A DNA stretch of 64,000 bases from Anaspis maculata (taxonomy: Eukaryota; Arthropoda; Insecta; Coleoptera; Scraptiidae). The notes under the pieces were generated by a model that was not told the origin of the DNA, did no database searches, and was given only the letters and a program-made list of their open reading frames with translations. The position numbers and the translations under genes were made by a program. The stretch lies in assembly GCA_949128115.1 (NCBI GenBank), contig OX421966.1, forward strand, positions 6,944,001-7,008,000, read 5' to 3'. This document shows, piece by piece, positions 63,171-64,000 of the stretch; the first letter of the stretch is position 1; each line of letters begins with the position of its first letter.

Positions 63171-63937
63171 TACCTTGTAGCAGCGGGCATAACAAATGCC
63201 GAAAAACAAACCGCAACACTCCTGCACCTTTCTGGTGAGGACACCTACGACATTCATAACTCCCTGCCAAATCCACCGGTGACCGATCTGCCTCAGTCGT
63301 CCTTTGAGGTTGCCAAAGCAAAGCTTAATAATTATTTTTTGCCCAAGGTAAATCTTGACTTTGAGGTTTTCAAGTTCAGAGAAGCGAAACAAGAGGAACG
63401 AGAGCAATTTGACAGCTTCTACTCCCGTCTGCTGAGACTGGCAAAAACGTGCGACTTTAGCGACATGAACAAGGAAATCAAGTCGCAAATTATCCTAAAC
63501 ACCACCAACAGGGATTTGCAGAAATTTGCACTAAGTTCACAGCCCACGCTAGAGCAGTTGTTAACACAAGCAAGGACGATCGAGCGAACAAGGCAGCAAT
63601 TGGCAAGGCTAGGAGAGAGAGAGACGAAGTGAGGCATGAAGCTAACGCAGTTGATAGGTACACGACGGGAAGATCAGGCGGTGGAAAAACGGATATTCGA
63701 CACAAACAAGCAAACATTCAGCGAAAATATGAAGCGAACAATCAACACAGACAGGAAGCGAACACTCGGAACAACAACCAACGGAGATCAAACACTCAAC
63801 ACAGACTGGAAGCAAACAACAGCAGCCGGCAAAGATGCAGGAATTGCGGCAACAACTGGCATTCCGAGGGCAGAGGCTCGTGCCCAGCAAGGAACGCAGT
63901 ATGCCATGGCTGCTCCAGGACGCATATTTTTATATAG
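63171..63937 (+). pseudogene. gag: Gag of an LTR element, 3' part, frameshifted
   Basis: Resumes with LVAAGITNAEKQTATLLHL and GEDTYDI, then YFLPKVNLDFEVFKFR, the capsid-like core of mag-type gypsy Gag, and ends at TGA 63630. A frame shifted by one base continues from about 63610 with a Gln/Asn/Arg-rich spacer and a zinc-binding end (CRNCGNNWHSEGRGSC, CHGC). The shift coincides with a GAGAGAGAG run, so a dinucleotide indel is the probable cause. The frame stops again at 63935, soon after CHGCSRTH. Together with the 5' interruption this is a dead gag at the window edge; pol would lie beyond it. Confidence 0.72.
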
Positions 63938-64000
63938 CAGACGGGTTAGCCGTTCGGCACGCTTCGTGCGTTCGCAAAAGGACCGATCATACTGATTATC

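Overview
The window looks like an intron-containing, repeat-rich arthropod (probably insect) nuclear genome. Evidence: a secreted chymotrypsin-family protease with GT-AG introns and a TATA promoter, a poly-C2H2 zinc-finger gene, a Ly6-like GPI-anchor exon, Ty3/gypsy elements (one with an insect-type tRNA-Lys primer site), hAT/Harbinger/mariner-type elements and many foldback palindromes. There is no bacterial gene organisation. I cannot name the species; an insect, perhaps hemipteran, is an inference.

Layout. 0-8 kb is almost entirely small transposons: a TA-flanked MITE, a 0.87-kb foldback, two copies of one hAT MITE, another TIR element, a solo LTR with a perfect 4-bp target duplication and a third hAT-type MITE. 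8.5-10.1 kb carries a 14-finger zinc-finger gene whose start codon is created by splicing. 12.5-17 kb holds foldbacks, a decayed non-LTR retrotransposon tail and a TIR element. 17.57-18.76 kb (minus) is a complete three-exon serine protease. 19.9-24.2 kb contains a 2.8-kb palindrome with a PIF/Harbinger element in its loop, then a small TATA-driven ORF followed by a histone-type 3' stem-loop, with a second stem-loop copy beside it, and another foldback. 26.9-28.0 kb is a tandem repeat split by a hAT MITE. 28.2-29.3 kb is a palindrome.

29.35-34.95 kb is a 5.6-kb gypsy element (A) with two 534-bp LTRs in which I see no difference. It has intact gag, protease, RNase H and integrase but no reverse-transcriptase palm domain. 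37.06-56.38 kb is one nested insertion: a minus-strand gypsy element (B) with ~2-kb LTRs, whose 5' LTR is broken by a duplication with 1.6 kb of filler and by a TG...CA element (D), which itself carries a third gypsy element (C). The target duplications GTAT, GTTA and AAAG resolve the order B, then D, then C.

58.7 kb carries the last exon of a Ly6/GPI protein. The right edge (61.2-63.9 kb) is a gag gene split by a 1.85-kb TA-flanked element and further frameshifted.

The host genes seen are the zinc-finger protein, the protease, the Ly6 exon and probably the small stem-loop gene. The remainder is mostly mobile DNA or unassigned. The observations most worth a second look are the non-histone ORF with histone-type 3' processing signals, the recently inserted gypsy element lacking its RT domain, and the unusual density of large foldback elements.
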